From: Alphaproteobacteria bacterium
GTDB lineage: Bacteria; Pseudomonadota; Alphaproteobacteria; Rhizobiales; Xanthobacteraceae
Direction: 5' to 3'
DNA length: 64,000 nt
Assembly: GCA_037200445.1 (NCBI GenBank)
Contig: JBBCGH010000001.1
Location: forward strand, 4,895,162 to 4,959,161
In this document: piece by piece, positions 52,297 through 62,309 of the stretch
How the letters are laid out: every line of letters begins with the position of its first letter
Position numbering within the stretch: the first letter of the stretch is position 1
Program-made: the position numbers and the translations under genes
The notes under the pieces: model-generated
What the model was told of the DNA's origin: nothing
Seen by the model: only the letters and a program-made list of their open reading frames with translations
The model's database searches: none

Positions 52297-53726
52297 GACG
52301 GCTGCGCCGCACCAAGATCGTCGCGACTCTTGGTCCGGCCTCTTCGGATCAGGCCATTATCGCACGCCTGTTCGAGGCCGGCGCCGACGTGTTCCGCATC
52401 AACATGAGCCACACATCGCATGATGCGATGCGCAAGCTGCACGCGGCGATTCGCGCAGTCGAGAAGGATTTCGGCCGGCCGATCGGCATCCTCGCCGACC
52501 TGCAGGGGCCGAAGCTGCGCGTCGGCACGTTCCAGGCCGATTTCGTGATGCTCAAAAAGGGCGAGGAGTTCGTCCTCGATTCCGACAAGGCGCCGGGCGA
52601 CGAGCATCGCGTGCACCTGCCGCACCCCGAAATCCTCGCCGCTCTTGAACCGGGCCACACGCTGCTGCTCGATGACGGCAAGGTGCGGCTCAAGGCGATC
52701 GAGACATCGCCAAAGCGTGCGGTCACGCGTATCGAAGTCGGCGGCAGGCTCTCGGCGCGCAAGGGCGTGAGCCTGCCCGACACCACGGTGCCGTTCTCGG
52801 CGCTGACCGAGAAGGACCGCACCGACCTCGAAGCCTGTCTCGAGGCTGGCGTCGACTGGGTGGGGCTCTCGTTCATCCAGCGCCCGGAGGATATCGCAGA
52901 AGCGAAGAAGATCACGCGCGGCCGGGCGAGCGTGATGGCGAAGATCGAGAAGCCGCAAGCGGTCACGCGCCTTGCCGAAATCATGGACTTCACCGACGCC
53001 CTGATGGTCGCACGCGGCGATCTCGGCGTGGAAATGCCGCTGGAGAAAGTGCCTGGCATCCAGAAGCAGATCACCCGCGCGGCGCGCCGCGCCGGCAAGC
53101 CGGTGGTCGTCGCAACCCAGATGCTCGAATCGATGATCACCAATCCGGTGCCGACGCGCGCGGAAGTATCGGATGTTGCGACCGCGATCTTCGAAGGCGC
53201 GGACGCCGTGATGCTGTCGGCCGAGTCGGCCGCCGGGCAATATCCGGTCGAGGCGGTCACCACGATGAACCGCATCGCCGAGGAGGTCGAGACCGATCCG
53301 ATCTATCGCGGCATCGTCAACGCGCAGCGTACCGAGCCCGAATCAACCGGCTCCGACGCGATCGCGGACGCGGCGCGGCAGATCGCCGAGACGCTCGGGT
53401 TGCCCGCGATCGTCTGCTGGACCTTCTCGGGCTCGACCGTGCTGCGTGTCGCGCGCGAGCGGCCGCAGTCGCCGATCGTCGCGATCTCGCCGAACGTCGC
53501 GACCGGGCGCAGGCTCGCGGTCGCCTGGGGTGTGCATTGCATCGTCGCCGAGGATGCGCGCGACCTCGATGACATGGTGGACCGGGCCTGCCGGCTCGCG
53601 TTCCGCGAAGGATTCGTGCGCGCCGGTCAGCGCATCATCATCGTGGCGGGCGTGCCGCTCGGCACACCCGGGGCGACCAACATGGTGCGGATCGCGTTCG
53701 TCGGCTCGGACGCGGCGGGGGACTAG
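52293..53726 (+). CDS. pyk: pyruvate kinase
   Basis: The protein has 477 residues. RRTKIVATLGPASSDQ, VFRINMSHTSHD, LADLQGPKLRVG, VMAKIEKPQAVTRLAEIM (catalytic Lys and metal-binding Glu), VARGDLGVEMPLEKVPGIQKQI and ATQMLESMI are all in place. A short C-terminal domain follows. It makes pyruvate and ATP from phosphoenolpyruvate and is the last gene of the overlapping EamA-kinase-DUF1036-pyk operon. Confidence 0.97.
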   Translation: MRRLRRTKIVATLGPASSDQAIIARLFEAGADVFRINMSHTSHDAMRKLHAAIRAVEKDFGRPIGILADLQGPKLRVGTFQADFVMLKKGEEFVLDSDKAPGDEHRVHLPHPEILAALEPGHTLLLDDGKVRLKAIETSPKRAVTRIEVGGRLSARKGVSLPDTTVPFSALTEKDRTDLEACLEAGVDWVGLSFIQRPEDIAEAKKITRGRASVMAKIEKPQAVTRLAEIMDFTDALMVARGDLGVEMPLEKVPGIQKQITRAARRAGKPVVVATQMLESMITNPVPTRAEVSDVATAIFEGADAVMLSAESAAGQYPVEAVTTMNRIAEEVETDPIYRGIVNAQRTEPESTGSDAIADAARQIAETLGLPAIVCWTFSGSTVLRVARERPQSPIVAISPNVATGRRLAVAWGVHCIVAEDARDLDDMVDRACRLAFREGFVRAGQRIIIVAGVPLGTPGATNMVRIAFVGSDAAGD

Positions 53727-53983
53727 GCGCTCCGCTCTTCGCGCAACATAGGATGGCTATTGCGCGACCTACTGCTACTTTTGTCGTATGCCGTATTGTG
53801 CACCGCCAGACAAAAAATCCGCCGCATCCCCTGACGTGAACTTTCTGTAACCTAAAAGCGCTGGCTCGCCGGAGCCTCTGCGGGCTATTGTGGCGGCCTA
53901 AAAATAACAATCAGCGAAAGAGGCAAAGTCTCTTCTCTCGACCTGCCTCATCGAACTGAACACACCTCGGAGGAAACCCAAAG

Positions 53984-55330
53984 ATGACGACTACCAAACT
54001 TCCATCTGTCACGAGGCGCCGGTTCTTGAGGAACACGGGGCTCACCCTTGCCGCCGCCGGCTCGGCGCCGGCGATTTCTGCGCCGTTCGTTTCGAGCGCG
54101 ATGGCGCAAGCCAAGACGCTGACCATCGTGCAATGGAGCCACTTCGTTCCAGAGTACGACAAGTGGTTCGACAATTTCGCCAAGGACTGGGGCTCGAAGA
54201 ACAACATCGCCGTCACCGTCGACCACATTCCGGTGGCGAACGTCGCGGCGCGTGCCGCCGCCGAAGCGTCGGCGCAATCAGGCCACGACCTGTTCGGATG
54301 GAACGGATCGGGCGGTGCGCACCTCTATAAAAAATTCCTTGTCGACGTGACCGACCTCGTCGAGTCGACACAGAAGAAGTACGGCAAGGTCAGCACGATC
54401 GGCCGGCAGATCGGCTATAACCTGGAAGACAAGAGCTGGACCGCGTTTCCCGATTTCTACATCAACTTCCCCTCCATGTATCGCAAGAGCATGTGGGACG
54501 AGATCGGGATGAAGCCCGATACCTGGGACAATGTCCGGATCGGCGGTGCCAAGCTGAAGGCCAAGGGCCATCCGGTCGGCATCTCGCTTGGTCACAGCAA
54601 TGACCCGAACACGACATGGCGTGGCGTGTTGTGGGCCTTCGGCGGTGCCGTGCAGGACGAGACCGGCAAGAAGGTCGTTCTCAACAGCAAGGAAACGGTC
54701 GAGGCCGTAAAGTTCGTCAGCGCGCTTTACAAGGAAGCGATGACGCCGGAAGTGCTGTCGTGGGACGACTCGAGCAACAACCGGTATCTCGTGTCCGGCG
54801 TCGGCTCGATGATCATCAATCCGATCTCGGCCTATCGGACGTTCCAGAAAGCCAACAAGAAGGGTGCCGACGATACGTTCGTGATGGCGCCACCGAAGGG
54901 GCCGGCCCGTCAGATCATGGGCGGCGCCATCGAGTACTACGGCATCTGGAAGTTCGCCAAGAACAAGGAAGGCGCGCTCGAATTCCTCAAGTACTACGCC
55001 GACCACTGGCCGGAGGCATTCAAGGCGAGCGAGGGATACAACAACCCGTGCTTTGCCAACCTCGTGCCAAAGCCGATGCCGCTCCTGTCGGACGATCCGA
55101 CGTCCACTCCCCGCGACAAGCTTTCGATCCTTCAGGATTCGGAAGGCTGGTCGGCCTCTCCCGGATATCCGGGCCCGTCGTGGCCGGCGGTCGACGAGGT
55201 CTACAACGACTTCGTCATCTGCGACATGATGGCAAAGGCCGCGACCGGCCAGATGTCGGCCGAGGATTCGGTGAAGTGGGCCACGCAGCAATGCGAGGCC
55301 ATCTACAAGAAGTGGCTCGAAAAGGCCTGA
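53984..55330 (+). CDS. CUT1-type ABC substrate-binding protein (Tat leader)
   Basis: The protein has 448 residues from the ATG at 53984, with GGAGGAAA upstream. SVTRRRFLRNTGLTLAAAGS is a twin-arginine leader. The mature part (KTLTIVQWSHFVPEYDKWFD) is family 1 extracellular binding protein. It would capture a sugar or polyol in the periplasm for the permease and ATPase genes that follow; the ligand is unknown. A hairpin after the stop may raise its mRNA level above that of the membrane components. Confidence 0.93.
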   Translation: MTTTKLPSVTRRRFLRNTGLTLAAAGSAPAISAPFVSSAMAQAKTLTIVQWSHFVPEYDKWFDNFAKDWGSKNNIAVTVDHIPVANVAARAAAEASAQSGHDLFGWNGSGGAHLYKKFLVDVTDLVESTQKKYGKVSTIGRQIGYNLEDKSWTAFPDFYINFPSMYRKSMWDEIGMKPDTWDNVRIGGAKLKAKGHPVGISLGHSNDPNTTWRGVLWAFGGAVQDETGKKVVLNSKETVEAVKFVSALYKEAMTPEVLSWDDSSNNRYLVSGVGSMIINPISAYRTFQKANKKGADDTFVMAPPKGPARQIMGGAIEYYGIWKFAKNKEGALEFLKYYADHWPEAFKASEGYNNPCFANLVPKPMPLLSDDPTSTPRDKLSILQDSEGWSASPGYPGPSWPAVDEVYNDFVICDMMAKAATGQMSAEDSVKWATQQCEAIYKKWLEKA

Positions 55331-55339
55331 TCAAAAAAA

Positions 55340-55365
55340 CCGGACCGCGCGCGAGCGCGGTCCGG
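55340..55365 (+). promoter_or_regulatory. intercistronic hairpin after the binding-protein gene
   Basis: An 11-bp perfect stem (CCGGACCGCGC at 55340-55350, GCGCGGTCCGG at 55355-55365) has a GCGA loop and no T-run. Its place, just after the binding-protein gene and before the ATPase gene, is typical of hairpins that protect the upstream mRNA or attenuate downstream reading. Confidence 0.55.
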
Positions 55366-55463
55366 GACCAATAACAACAACAAATTCAGATCAGGCTCAT
55401 CACGCCCCGCCCGCGGGAACGGGCGGCGCGCGGCGACGGCTACGTTGAATTCTGGGAGGATTC

Positions 55464-56492
55464 ATGTCTGCGGTTTCGGCAAGGAATATCGTCAAGCAAT
55501 TTGGCGTGGTTCCCGCTGTCAACGGCATCAGTCTCGAGGTGCCGAACGGCGAATTCATGGTTTTGCTTGGGCCCTCGGGCTGCGGCAAGACGACATTCCT
55601 GCGCATCATCTGCGGGCTTGAACAGCAGACCAGCGGCGATCTCCTGATCGGCGGCAAGGTGGTCAACGAACTGCCACCGCGCGCCCGCGGCGTGGCGATG
55701 ATGTTTCAGAGTTACGGCCTCTATCCACACTATACGGTGCGCAACAACATCGCGTTTCCGCTGAAGACGCAGCGTATGCCTCGTGAGAAAATCGCGAAGC
55801 AGGTCGAGTGGGCTTCGCAATTGCTCGGCATCACCCATCTGCTCGACCGGCGCCCGCGCCAGCTCTCCGGCGGCGAACGCCAGCGCGTGGCGCTCGCCCG
55901 TGCGCTGGTCCGCGAGCCGACCGCGCTGTTGCTCGACGAGCCGCTCTCCAATCTCGATGCCAAATTGCGCACCCTGGCGCGGCAGGAGATCAAGAACTTC
56001 CAGATGCGGGTGGGCCTCACCACCATCTACGTAACGCACGACCAGGTCGAGGCCATGGGCATGGGCGACCGCATCGCCGTCATCGACCACGGCAAGATCC
56101 GGCAGGTGGGAACGCCCAACGAGATCTATAACGATCCCGCCGACCTTTTTGTCGCGACCTTCGTCGGCGCACCGCCGATGAACATCGTCACCCACAATGG
56201 CGGGAGCTACCTCGGATTTCGTCCGGAGAATTTCCTGCCGAAGGAGATGATCGAGGACGGCGCCGCGACCGAGTTTTCATTCCGGGTCGACCGTTCCGAG
56301 TATCTCGGCTCCGAGCGCATCGTTTACGGCGTAATGGAGGGCTTCGAGTCGAAACAGCCGATCACCGCGAAGCTGCCGCCGGCCCATGTCCGCGACGAAA
56401 GCATCCGTCCCGGCGAGTGGCACCCCTTCGCGGTGAAGAACAGCGCGCTGCGCCATTTCGACACCAGCGGCAACCGAACCAGCCATCACTAA
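55464..56492 (+). CDS. ABC transporter ATP-binding protein (UgpC/MalK type)
   Basis: The protein has 342 residues. Walker A is GPSGCGKTTFLR, the signature is LSGGERQRVALARAL, Walker B is LLLDEPLSNLDAK and the H-loop is TIYVTHDQVEAM. The C-terminal 100 residues form the shortened OB/TOBE regulatory domain of the CUT1 sugar importers (GFRPENFLP). It powers the two permeases that follow. Confidence 0.95.
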   Translation: MSAVSARNIVKQFGVVPAVNGISLEVPNGEFMVLLGPSGCGKTTFLRIICGLEQQTSGDLLIGGKVVNELPPRARGVAMMFQSYGLYPHYTVRNNIAFPLKTQRMPREKIAKQVEWASQLLGITHLLDRRPRQLSGGERQRVALARALVREPTALLLDEPLSNLDAKLRTLARQEIKNFQMRVGLTTIYVTHDQVEAMGMGDRIAVIDHGKIRQVGTPNEIYNDPADLFVATFVGAPPMNIVTHNGGSYLGFRPENFLPKEMIEDGAATEFSFRVDRSEYLGSERIVYGVMEGFESKQPITAKLPPAHVRDESIRPGEWHPFAVKNSALRHFDTSGNRTSHH

Positions 56493-56507
56493 GCGGGGGA
56501 TCGACCG

Positions 56508-57437
56508 ATGGCCGTGATCGCAGAACCTATCGCCAAGCCGGTTTCGCGCTTTCAGCTCTTCCTCGACCGGCGCGAAGTGCTCGAGATGTTCCTGGTCGCG
56601 CCGGCGATCATCTACGTGCTGCTGCTGGTCGGGTTGCCGCTTCTGCTCGCGGTCTACTATTCGCTCAGCACCTACACGGTCTATGACCCGAGCTGGAGGT
56701 TTGTCGGGCTCAGGAACTTCTGGGACATCCTGCAAAATCCGACCTTCACCCAGACCCTGCTCAACACCTTCATCTTCACGTTCGGCTCGCAGTTGCTCGG
56801 GCTCGTGTTGGGCAAGTTCGGCGCCTTCCTGCTGCTGCGGCCGTTCCCCGGCCGCAAGATCGTCAGAGCGCTGATCGTTCTGCCCTTCGTCATACCGGTG
56901 GCGCTCGCCACCATCGCGTGGCGCTGGCTCTTCGACTCGCTTTACAGCGTGTTCAACTGGACCTTGATCGCGCTTGGCATTCTCGAGCGTGCCGACGCGC
57001 CGAACTGGCTTGGCACTCCGTGGCTGGCGATGCTGTGCGTGATCATCATCAACGCCTGGCGGTTCTTTCCGTTCGCCATCGTGATCTTTCTCGCCGGCAT
57101 CACGGCGGTTCCGCAGGACGTGATCGACGCCGCGACCGTCGACGGCGCCGGCTTCTGGCGCCGCAATTACCAGATCATCCTGCCGATGATCCTGCCGATC
57201 ATGGCGATCGGCCTGATCTTCGGAATCGTATTCACCTTCACCGACCTCTCCATTGTCTTCCTGCTGACGCAGGGCGGCCCGGTCGGCGCGACCTCGGTGC
57301 TCGCCTTTGCGGGCTTCAAGACCGGCATCGAGTCCGGCGACGTGGCGCATGGCGCCGCGATGTCGCTGTTCATGCTGCCGGTGCTGCTGATCGTGGTGGT
57401 CTTCATGCTGCGCTTCATTCGCCGCCGGGAAATCTGA
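56508..57437 (+). CDS. ABC sugar permease 1
   Basis: The protein has 309 residues and six membrane helices. The cytoplasmic EAA loop (VIDAATVDGAGFWRRNYQIILP) contacts the ATPase. It is the UgpA/MalF-like subunit of the importer, 15 bp after the ATPase gene. Confidence 0.94.
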   Translation: MAVIAEPIAKPVSRFQLFLDRREVLEMFLVAPAIIYVLLLVGLPLLLAVYYSLSTYTVYDPSWRFVGLRNFWDILQNPTFTQTLLNTFIFTFGSQLLGLVLGKFGAFLLLRPFPGRKIVRALIVLPFVIPVALATIAWRWLFDSLYSVFNWTLIALGILERADAPNWLGTPWLAMLCVIIINAWRFFPFAIVIFLAGITAVPQDVIDAATVDGAGFWRRNYQIILPMILPIMAIGLIFGIVFTFTDLSIVFLLTQGGPVGATSVLAFAGFKTGIESGDVAHGAAMSLFMLPVLLIVVVFMLRFIRRREI

Positions 57438-57438
57438 C

Positions 57439-58284
57439 ATGCAACGCGTCCTCACCCGTTCGCTCTGGGAGCTCGCGTTTTACCTCGGCGTCGCGTTCTT
57501 CGTCGTCCTGGCTGCGTTTCCGTTCTACTGGATGGTGATCACGGCCTTCAAAGAGAACAGCGATCTCTACGACGTCAGCAACATCCCGTTCTGGTTCAAC
57601 GAGTGGCCGACGCTCGAACACATCAAATACCTGTTCGAGGAAACGCTGTTCGCCCGCTGGCTGTGGAACTCGCTGGTCATTGGCGTCTGCGTGACCGCGA
57701 TCACGCTGGTCACGGCCGTACCCGCCGGCTATGCGCTCGCCCGCATGAAAAGCCGCAAGGGCGAGACGCTGGGCATCATGATCTTCCTGACTTACCTGGT
57801 GCCGCCGACGCTCTTGTTCCTGCCGCTGTCGCGGATCATCGCCGAACTCGGGCTGCAAAACTCGATGTGGTCACTGGTGCTGGTCTACCCGACCTTCACC
57901 ATCCCGTTCTGCTCCTGGCTGCTGATGGGCTTCTTCAAGGCCCTGCCGGTCGAAATCGAAGAGGCGGCGATCGTCGACGGCTGCAGCCTGTTCGGCGCCT
58001 TCATCAAGATGGCGATTCCCTTGTCGGTGCCGGCGATCCTGACCGTGGTGATCTTCACCTTTACGCTGACTTTGCAGGAATTCGTCTACGCGCTGACCTT
58101 CGTGTCATCGTCCGACCAGAAGACGATCACGTTGGGCGTCACGACCGATCTGGTCCGCGGCGACGTGTTCTTCTGGGGCGAGCTCATGGCCGGCGCGCTC
58201 ATCGCCGCTGTCCCGGTGGCGATCGCCTACAACCTGTTCCTGGATCGTTTCATCGCCGGCATCACCGGAGGCGCGGTGAAATAG
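57439..58284 (+). CDS. ABC sugar permease 2
   Basis: The protein has 281 residues and six membrane helices. The EAA loop is EIEEAAIVDGCSLFGAFIKMAIP. It is the UgpE/MalG-like partner of permease 1 and begins one base after its stop, so the two are closely coupled. It is the last gene of the transporter operon. Confidence 0.94.
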   Translation: MQRVLTRSLWELAFYLGVAFFVVLAAFPFYWMVITAFKENSDLYDVSNIPFWFNEWPTLEHIKYLFEETLFARWLWNSLVIGVCVTAITLVTAVPAGYALARMKSRKGETLGIMIFLTYLVPPTLLFLPLSRIIAELGLQNSMWSLVLVYPTFTIPFCSWLLMGFFKALPVEIEEAAIVDGCSLFGAFIKMAIPLSVPAILTVVIFTFTLTLQEFVYALTFVSSSDQKTITLGVTTDLVRGDVFFWGELMAGALIAAVPVAIAYNLFLDRFIAGITGGAVK

Positions 58285-58358
58285 GCGGATCGCCCGGCGC
58301 CGAAGCTGTCTCGCCTTGGCGTCGCCGGTCGTTCTGCGTCAGGGGCGCGCGCGGTCGC

Positions 58359-58976
58359 TCAAATATCCCGGCCCTCGACCTTCTCGGCCAGGGTCTTCAC
58401 GAAGTCGGGAATCTTCGGCAGGTGCGGGTTGACCGCGAGCGCGCGGCGGAAGGCTTCGAGCGCGAGCTTATCCTCGCCGAACTCCTGCATGATGATGCCG
58501 AGGCCGGAGAGCGCGCCGAAGTGGCGCGGCTCGCGCGCCAGCACCTGGCGGATGTCGCCGAGCGACTTGCTGTAATCCTTGCTGGCGAAATAAAGCGTGG
58601 CGCGTTTGTTCCACGCCTCGACATAGTCGGGCTTGAGCCCGATGACCGCGGTCAGCAGCTCGATCGCAAGATTGTTGTCCTTGCCGTCGAGCGCGGTCTT
58701 CACCCGGCTCATCAGGAGGTCGGCCGTGTCGCTGCCGGACGCGAGCCAGAGCGCCCAGATGCGCCCCTCGACGAGCTTGGCGCTGTCCGCGTCGGGAGCG
58801 GCCTTGAGCGCCTCGAACAGAAAATCGAGATTCTTGGTCCGGTCGCCGCGCGCCGCCTTGGGCAGCTTGTCGGGTGCGTCGGGAATGGCCCCCGGCTCCG
58901 CGCGCAACGGGCCGCCGGTCAGCAACGCGGCCCCGAAGGCCGCAGCGAGCCCCAAGATCCTGAATCGCTGGCGCAT
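58359..58976 (-). CDS. secreted TPR protein
   Basis: The protein has 205 residues from the ATG at 58976. A signal peptide (ILGLAAAFGAALLTGGPLRA) precedes about three tetratricopeptide repeats (KPDYVEAWNKRATLYFASKDY, EPRHFGALSGLGIIMQEFGED). Its role is unknown; it probably holds other proteins together in the periplasm. It is convergent with the ABC operon. Confidence 0.87.
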   Translation of the reverse strand: MRQRFRILGLAAAFGAALLTGGPLRAEPGAIPDAPDKLPKAARGDRTKNLDFLFEALKAAPDADSAKLVEGRIWALWLASGSDTADLLMSRVKTALDGKDNNLAIELLTAVIGLKPDYVEAWNKRATLYFASKDYSKSLGDIRQVLAREPRHFGALSGLGIIMQEFGEDKLALEAFRRALAVNPHLPKIPDFVKTLAEKVEGRDI

Positions 58977-59071
58977 TCGACCGAGTCTACGGCTTCCACC
59001 CCGCGGCGCAATAGGTGCGCGGAAGCGTACGGTCAAAGCACCGTGAGAAATGCCGGGACGATTGTCGAAGT

Positions 59072-59197
59072 TCAGCCTTGACGGGCCTTGAACCGCTTCT
59101 GCGTCTTGTTGATCACATAGACGCGGCCCTTGCGGCGCACGAGGCGGTTGTCCCGGTGCCGGCCACGCAGGGATTTCAACGAGTTACGAACTTTCAT
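59072..59197 (-). CDS. rpmJ: 50S ribosomal protein L36 (zinc-free form)
   Basis: The product has 41 residues from the ATG at 59197. [20 protein letters not shown] and [19 protein letters not shown] match the alphaproteobacterial L36. The zinc-binding Cys residues of the standard form are absent, so this is the C-minus type, as is usual in this group. Confidence 0.95.
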   Translation of the reverse strand: MKVRNSLKSLRGRHRDNRLVRRKGRVYVINKTQKRFKARQG

Positions 59198-59265
59198 CGG
59201 ACTGTTCCGGGAAACGCGGATGTTTGGGGATTTGGCGGGGTTTCTAGAGAGGGCCCGGAAGTCTG

Positions 59266-59559
59266 TCAACTTGCCCGCTCGCCGCTTACCCGCAGGCTGT
59301 CGCACCAGGCCGCCGTCTTGGTGATCGCATCCTGCCAGAGGGCTTTCAGATCGCGCTCCGGCGCGGCCTTGAACGCGTCGTAGAGCCTGCGAATGGACAT
59401 CCAGGCCTGCATCCGCAAATGTTCGCCGGCGCGCTGGCAGGCAACTTCGTTGCGCAAGCGATGAAGGAAGGCCAACGTCGCCGCCGCTTCGTGAAGGCGC
59501 GCGCCGCGCAACTCCACCAGAACACGCTCGGCCTTTTGCCGATCCGCCGCATAGTACAT
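59266..59559 (-). CDS. hypothetical protein
   Basis: The product has 97 residues. [20 protein letters not shown] and [20 protein letters not shown] suggest a helical soluble protein. No family is recognised and there is no signal peptide. It lies upstream of rpmJ on the same strand. Confidence 0.5.
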   Translation of the reverse strand: MYYAADRQKAERVLVELRGARLHEAAATLAFLHRLRNEVACQRAGEHLRMQAWMSIRRLYDAFKAAPERDLKALWQDAITKTAAWCDSLRVSGERAS

Positions 59560-59639
59560 GGCGACACCCCGCCGCGAAAAATACCTCCACTAACGTCAGG
59601 ATGACGGGACACCGGCTAACGGCGCGCCAACGGAATAGC

Positions 59640-61259
59640 TCAAATCTTATCGATCGGGCGAGAAAGGGATGATGCCCCCGACCGGCCCGCGACCCGTTCG
59701 ATCAGCGTCGCGGGATCACCCGGCAGCACGTCGCCGCTCCATGCGATGAACTGATCCGGGCGAACGAGCACCAATCGCTGCTCGTAGGCGGTACGCTCTC
59801 CCGCGTAACTGTCGCGGATGACTTTCAGGGGCACGCCAATCCGCTCCGCCGCGCGGGTGAAGACATCGACCGGCCCGGCATCGGCATCGAGGCAAAGCAA
59901 CGTGAATGCGGGCCCCAACTCCTCGAACACGTTGCGGCCCGAGGACAGCGTCCGCGGTGCGAGATGGTGTCCGGCTTCTGCCTTGAAAGAATGCGTTCCG
60001 CGCGCGCCGCTCTTTGCCCCCGGCGCACCGGCCACGATCGCGGAGCCCGCGTAGCTCGGCACATAGGCCTGGACGCGCGTGCCGATATCGGTCTCACGCT
60101 TCGCCCAGGCGCGCTCGAACGCCGCGCGATCGCGCTGCGGATCGTAGCGTGCGAGGAACGCGGCATCCTGCGCGATACGCGCCGCGATGAAGTCTTCGGC
60201 GACCTCCGCGATGACCGGCCGGCGCTCCGCGCCGTACGACCGCAGCAACGCATCTCCGCCCCATCCCGCAAGCCTTGCGGCGAGCTTCCAGCCGAGATTG
60301 ACGGCATCCTCCAACCCATTGTTGAGGCCGAAGCCCCCATAGGGCGGATGACTGTGCGCCGCATCTCCGGCGATGAACACACGACCCGCCTGATATTTCT
60401 CCGCGACCGCAACACGCAGATCCCAGAATCCCGCGTGATCGAATTCACAAGTAAAATCGAATCCTGCCGCGCGCTGCATCAGCCCATGAAAGTCGAAATC
60501 GTCCTCGGCGCTCCCGGCCGGCACCGGCGCATGAAAGAACCAGGTTTCATCGGCATCGACGCGTCCAAAGAATTGCCAATAGCCTTTCAGCTCCGGATGC
60601 ATCACCCGGTAGGTGGAGCGCATCGGAAATCGTCCCAAGCGCTCGTGCAGCGTGCGCGAGCGAAACACCACGAGCGCCATGCGCTGATCGAAGTCGGTAC
60701 CCGTGCACGCAATGCCGGCCTGCTCGCGCACGGTCGAATGTGCGCCGTCACACCCGACGAGATAGTCCGCTTCGAGCACATCGCGGCCCGCCCCTTGTTC
60801 TTCGGCAATCGAGACGCGCACGCCATGGGAGTCCTGTTCGATGGCTTTCGCCGACCGTCCAAAGCGGGTCTCGACGGTTGCGAGTTGCGCGAGCTTCTCG
60901 CGCAGCACGGCTTCCATGCGGTATTGCGGCAGGCGCTCGTTGTCCTGGAAGTAATAGGGGCGCACGAGTTCGCGCCCGGCAGGCGCCTGCCAGTATTCAC
61001 CCGCGAGATCGCCATAGGCCGTGATCTCGCCGATCGGATAATCGCGCGGCATCAGCCGTGCGGCGCGCAATTCGTCGACGAGACCCCAGACATGGAAATG
61101 CTCGAGCGTGCGGTGCGTGAGGTTCTGCCCTTTGGGAATCCGCCCGAGGCCGGTGCGTGTCTCGATCAGCGCGCAGCGAACGCCCCTGCGGCCGAGATCC
61201 ACCGCGAGCGCGACGCCGACCGGACCTCCTCCCACGATGACGACCTGGAAGCGCCGCAC
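59640..61259 (-). CDS. FAD-dependent aromatic monooxygenase
   Basis: The protein has 539 residues. [21 protein letters not shown] is the FAD fold, [16 protein letters not shown] the DG motif and [29 protein letters not shown] the GD motif. The length and C-terminal thioredoxin-like region are those of phenol or 3-hydroxyphenylpropionate hydroxylases (MhpA/PheA/TfdB type). The substrate is not known. It is divergent from a TctC receptor, which might import the related acid. Confidence 0.92.
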   Translation of the reverse strand: MRRFQVVIVGGGPVGVALAVDLGRRGVRCALIETRTGLGRIPKGQNLTHRTLEHFHVWGLVDELRAARLMPRDYPIGEITAYGDLAGEYWQAPAGRELVRPYYFQDNERLPQYRMEAVLREKLAQLATVETRFGRSAKAIEQDSHGVRVSIAEEQGAGRDVLEADYLVGCDGAHSTVREQAGIACTGTDFDQRMALVVFRSRTLHERLGRFPMRSTYRVMHPELKGYWQFFGRVDADETWFFHAPVPAGSAEDDFDFHGLMQRAAGFDFTCEFDHAGFWDLRVAVAEKYQAGRVFIAGDAAHSHPPYGGFGLNNGLEDAVNLGWKLAARLAGWGGDALLRSYGAERRPVIAEVAEDFIAARIAQDAAFLARYDPQRDRAAFERAWAKRETDIGTRVQAYVPSYAGSAIVAGAPGAKSGARGTHSFKAEAGHHLAPRTLSSGRNVFEELGPAFTLLCLDADAGPVDVFTRAAERIGVPLKVIRDSYAGERTAYEQRLVLVRPDQFIAWSGDVLPGDPATLIERVAGRSGASSLSRPIDKI

Positions 61260-61337
61260 AGAAGTTTGCCCCGTCGATGCAGCAAAAATTGCCGCCGCAT
61301 GTGGAAGTGATCAGAATGCCCATAGCACGGGGAATGC

Positions 61338-62309
61338 ATGACGGGATCGAGGCTCGCTCTGGTGGCGATTTGTTTCGCGGCGTCGATGCTCACCGCGCCC
61401 GCGCATGCACAAGCCAATCCGCCGGGCCTGATCCGCATCGTGGTGCCGTTCGCGGCCGGCGGAATCAACGACGTCGCGGCGCGGCTGATCCAGCCCTATC
61501 TCGAGAAGGCGCTCGGCCAGACCGTCATCGTCGACAACCGCCCAGCCGCAAGCGGCATTGTCGGCACCGAAGCCGTCGCCAAAGCCGCGCCCGACGGCCA
61601 CACGCTGCTCATGGTCGCATCGTCGTTCACGGTGCTGCCTGCAACGACCGCGAAACTTCCCTACGATTCCGAGCACGACCTGGTGCCGGTCGCACTGGTG
61701 GCGAAGAACCCGCTGTTCTTCGTGATCAATCCCGCCGTTGCGGCCAACACGCTCGGCGAGTTCGTCGCGCTCGCAAGACGCAATCCCGGCAAGCTCAACT
61801 ACGCGACGCCGGGTGCCGCCAGCCAGACGCGCCTCGTTGCTGAGTTGTTCAGCCAGCGCGCCGGCATCACGATGCAGCAGGTTCCCTATCGGGGTGGCGC
61901 GCCGGCGATCCAGGCTGTGGTCGCCGGCGACACCGAGTTCACCGTGCTCTCGCCCTTGGTGTCGCTGCCGCACATCCAGTCCGGTCGCCTGAGGCTGCTC
62001 GCGGTCGGGGGCCTCACGCGCCATCCCCAGGTGCCCGACGTTCCGACGCTCGCCGAAGCCGGATTTCCGGACTTCGAGGCAATCCAATGGATCGGCCTCC
62101 TGACCGCCGCGGGCACGCCCGAGGCGATCGTCAGCCGTCTCAATGCCGAGGTGAATCGCGCACTGGAGGACCCCGATCTGATCGACAAGCTCGCCCAGCA
62201 AGGCATGTCGCCCGCGGGCGGAACGGCAAGCGAGTTCCGCACGCTGATCGGCAGGGAAATCAAGAATTGGCGGGATGTCGCCCGGGCAGCCAACATCCGG
62301 CAGGAATGA
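61338..62309 (+). CDS. TctC/Bug receptor, fourth copy
   Basis: The protein has 323 residues from the ATG at 61338, with GGGGAA upstream. The leader ends at TAPAHAQ. IRIVVPFAAGGINDVAARL, IVDNRPAASGIVGTEAV, PDGHTLLMVASSF, QQVPYRGGAPAIQAVVAGD and FEAIQWIGLLTAAGTPEAI are receptor blocks. No TctAB genes adjoin it. It is divergent from the FAD monooxygenase and shares about 78 bp of upstream DNA with it, so the two may be controlled together. Confidence 0.93.
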   Translation: MTGSRLALVAICFAASMLTAPAHAQANPPGLIRIVVPFAAGGINDVAARLIQPYLEKALGQTVIVDNRPAASGIVGTEAVAKAAPDGHTLLMVASSFTVLPATTAKLPYDSEHDLVPVALVAKNPLFFVINPAVAANTLGEFVALARRNPGKLNYATPGAASQTRLVAELFSQRAGITMQQVPYRGGAPAIQAVVAGDTEFTVLSPLVSLPHIQSGRLRLLAVGGLTRHPQVPDVPTLAEAGFPDFEAIQWIGLLTAAGTPEAIVSRLNAEVNRALEDPDLIDKLAQQGMSPAGGTASEFRTLIGREIKNWRDVARAANIRQE

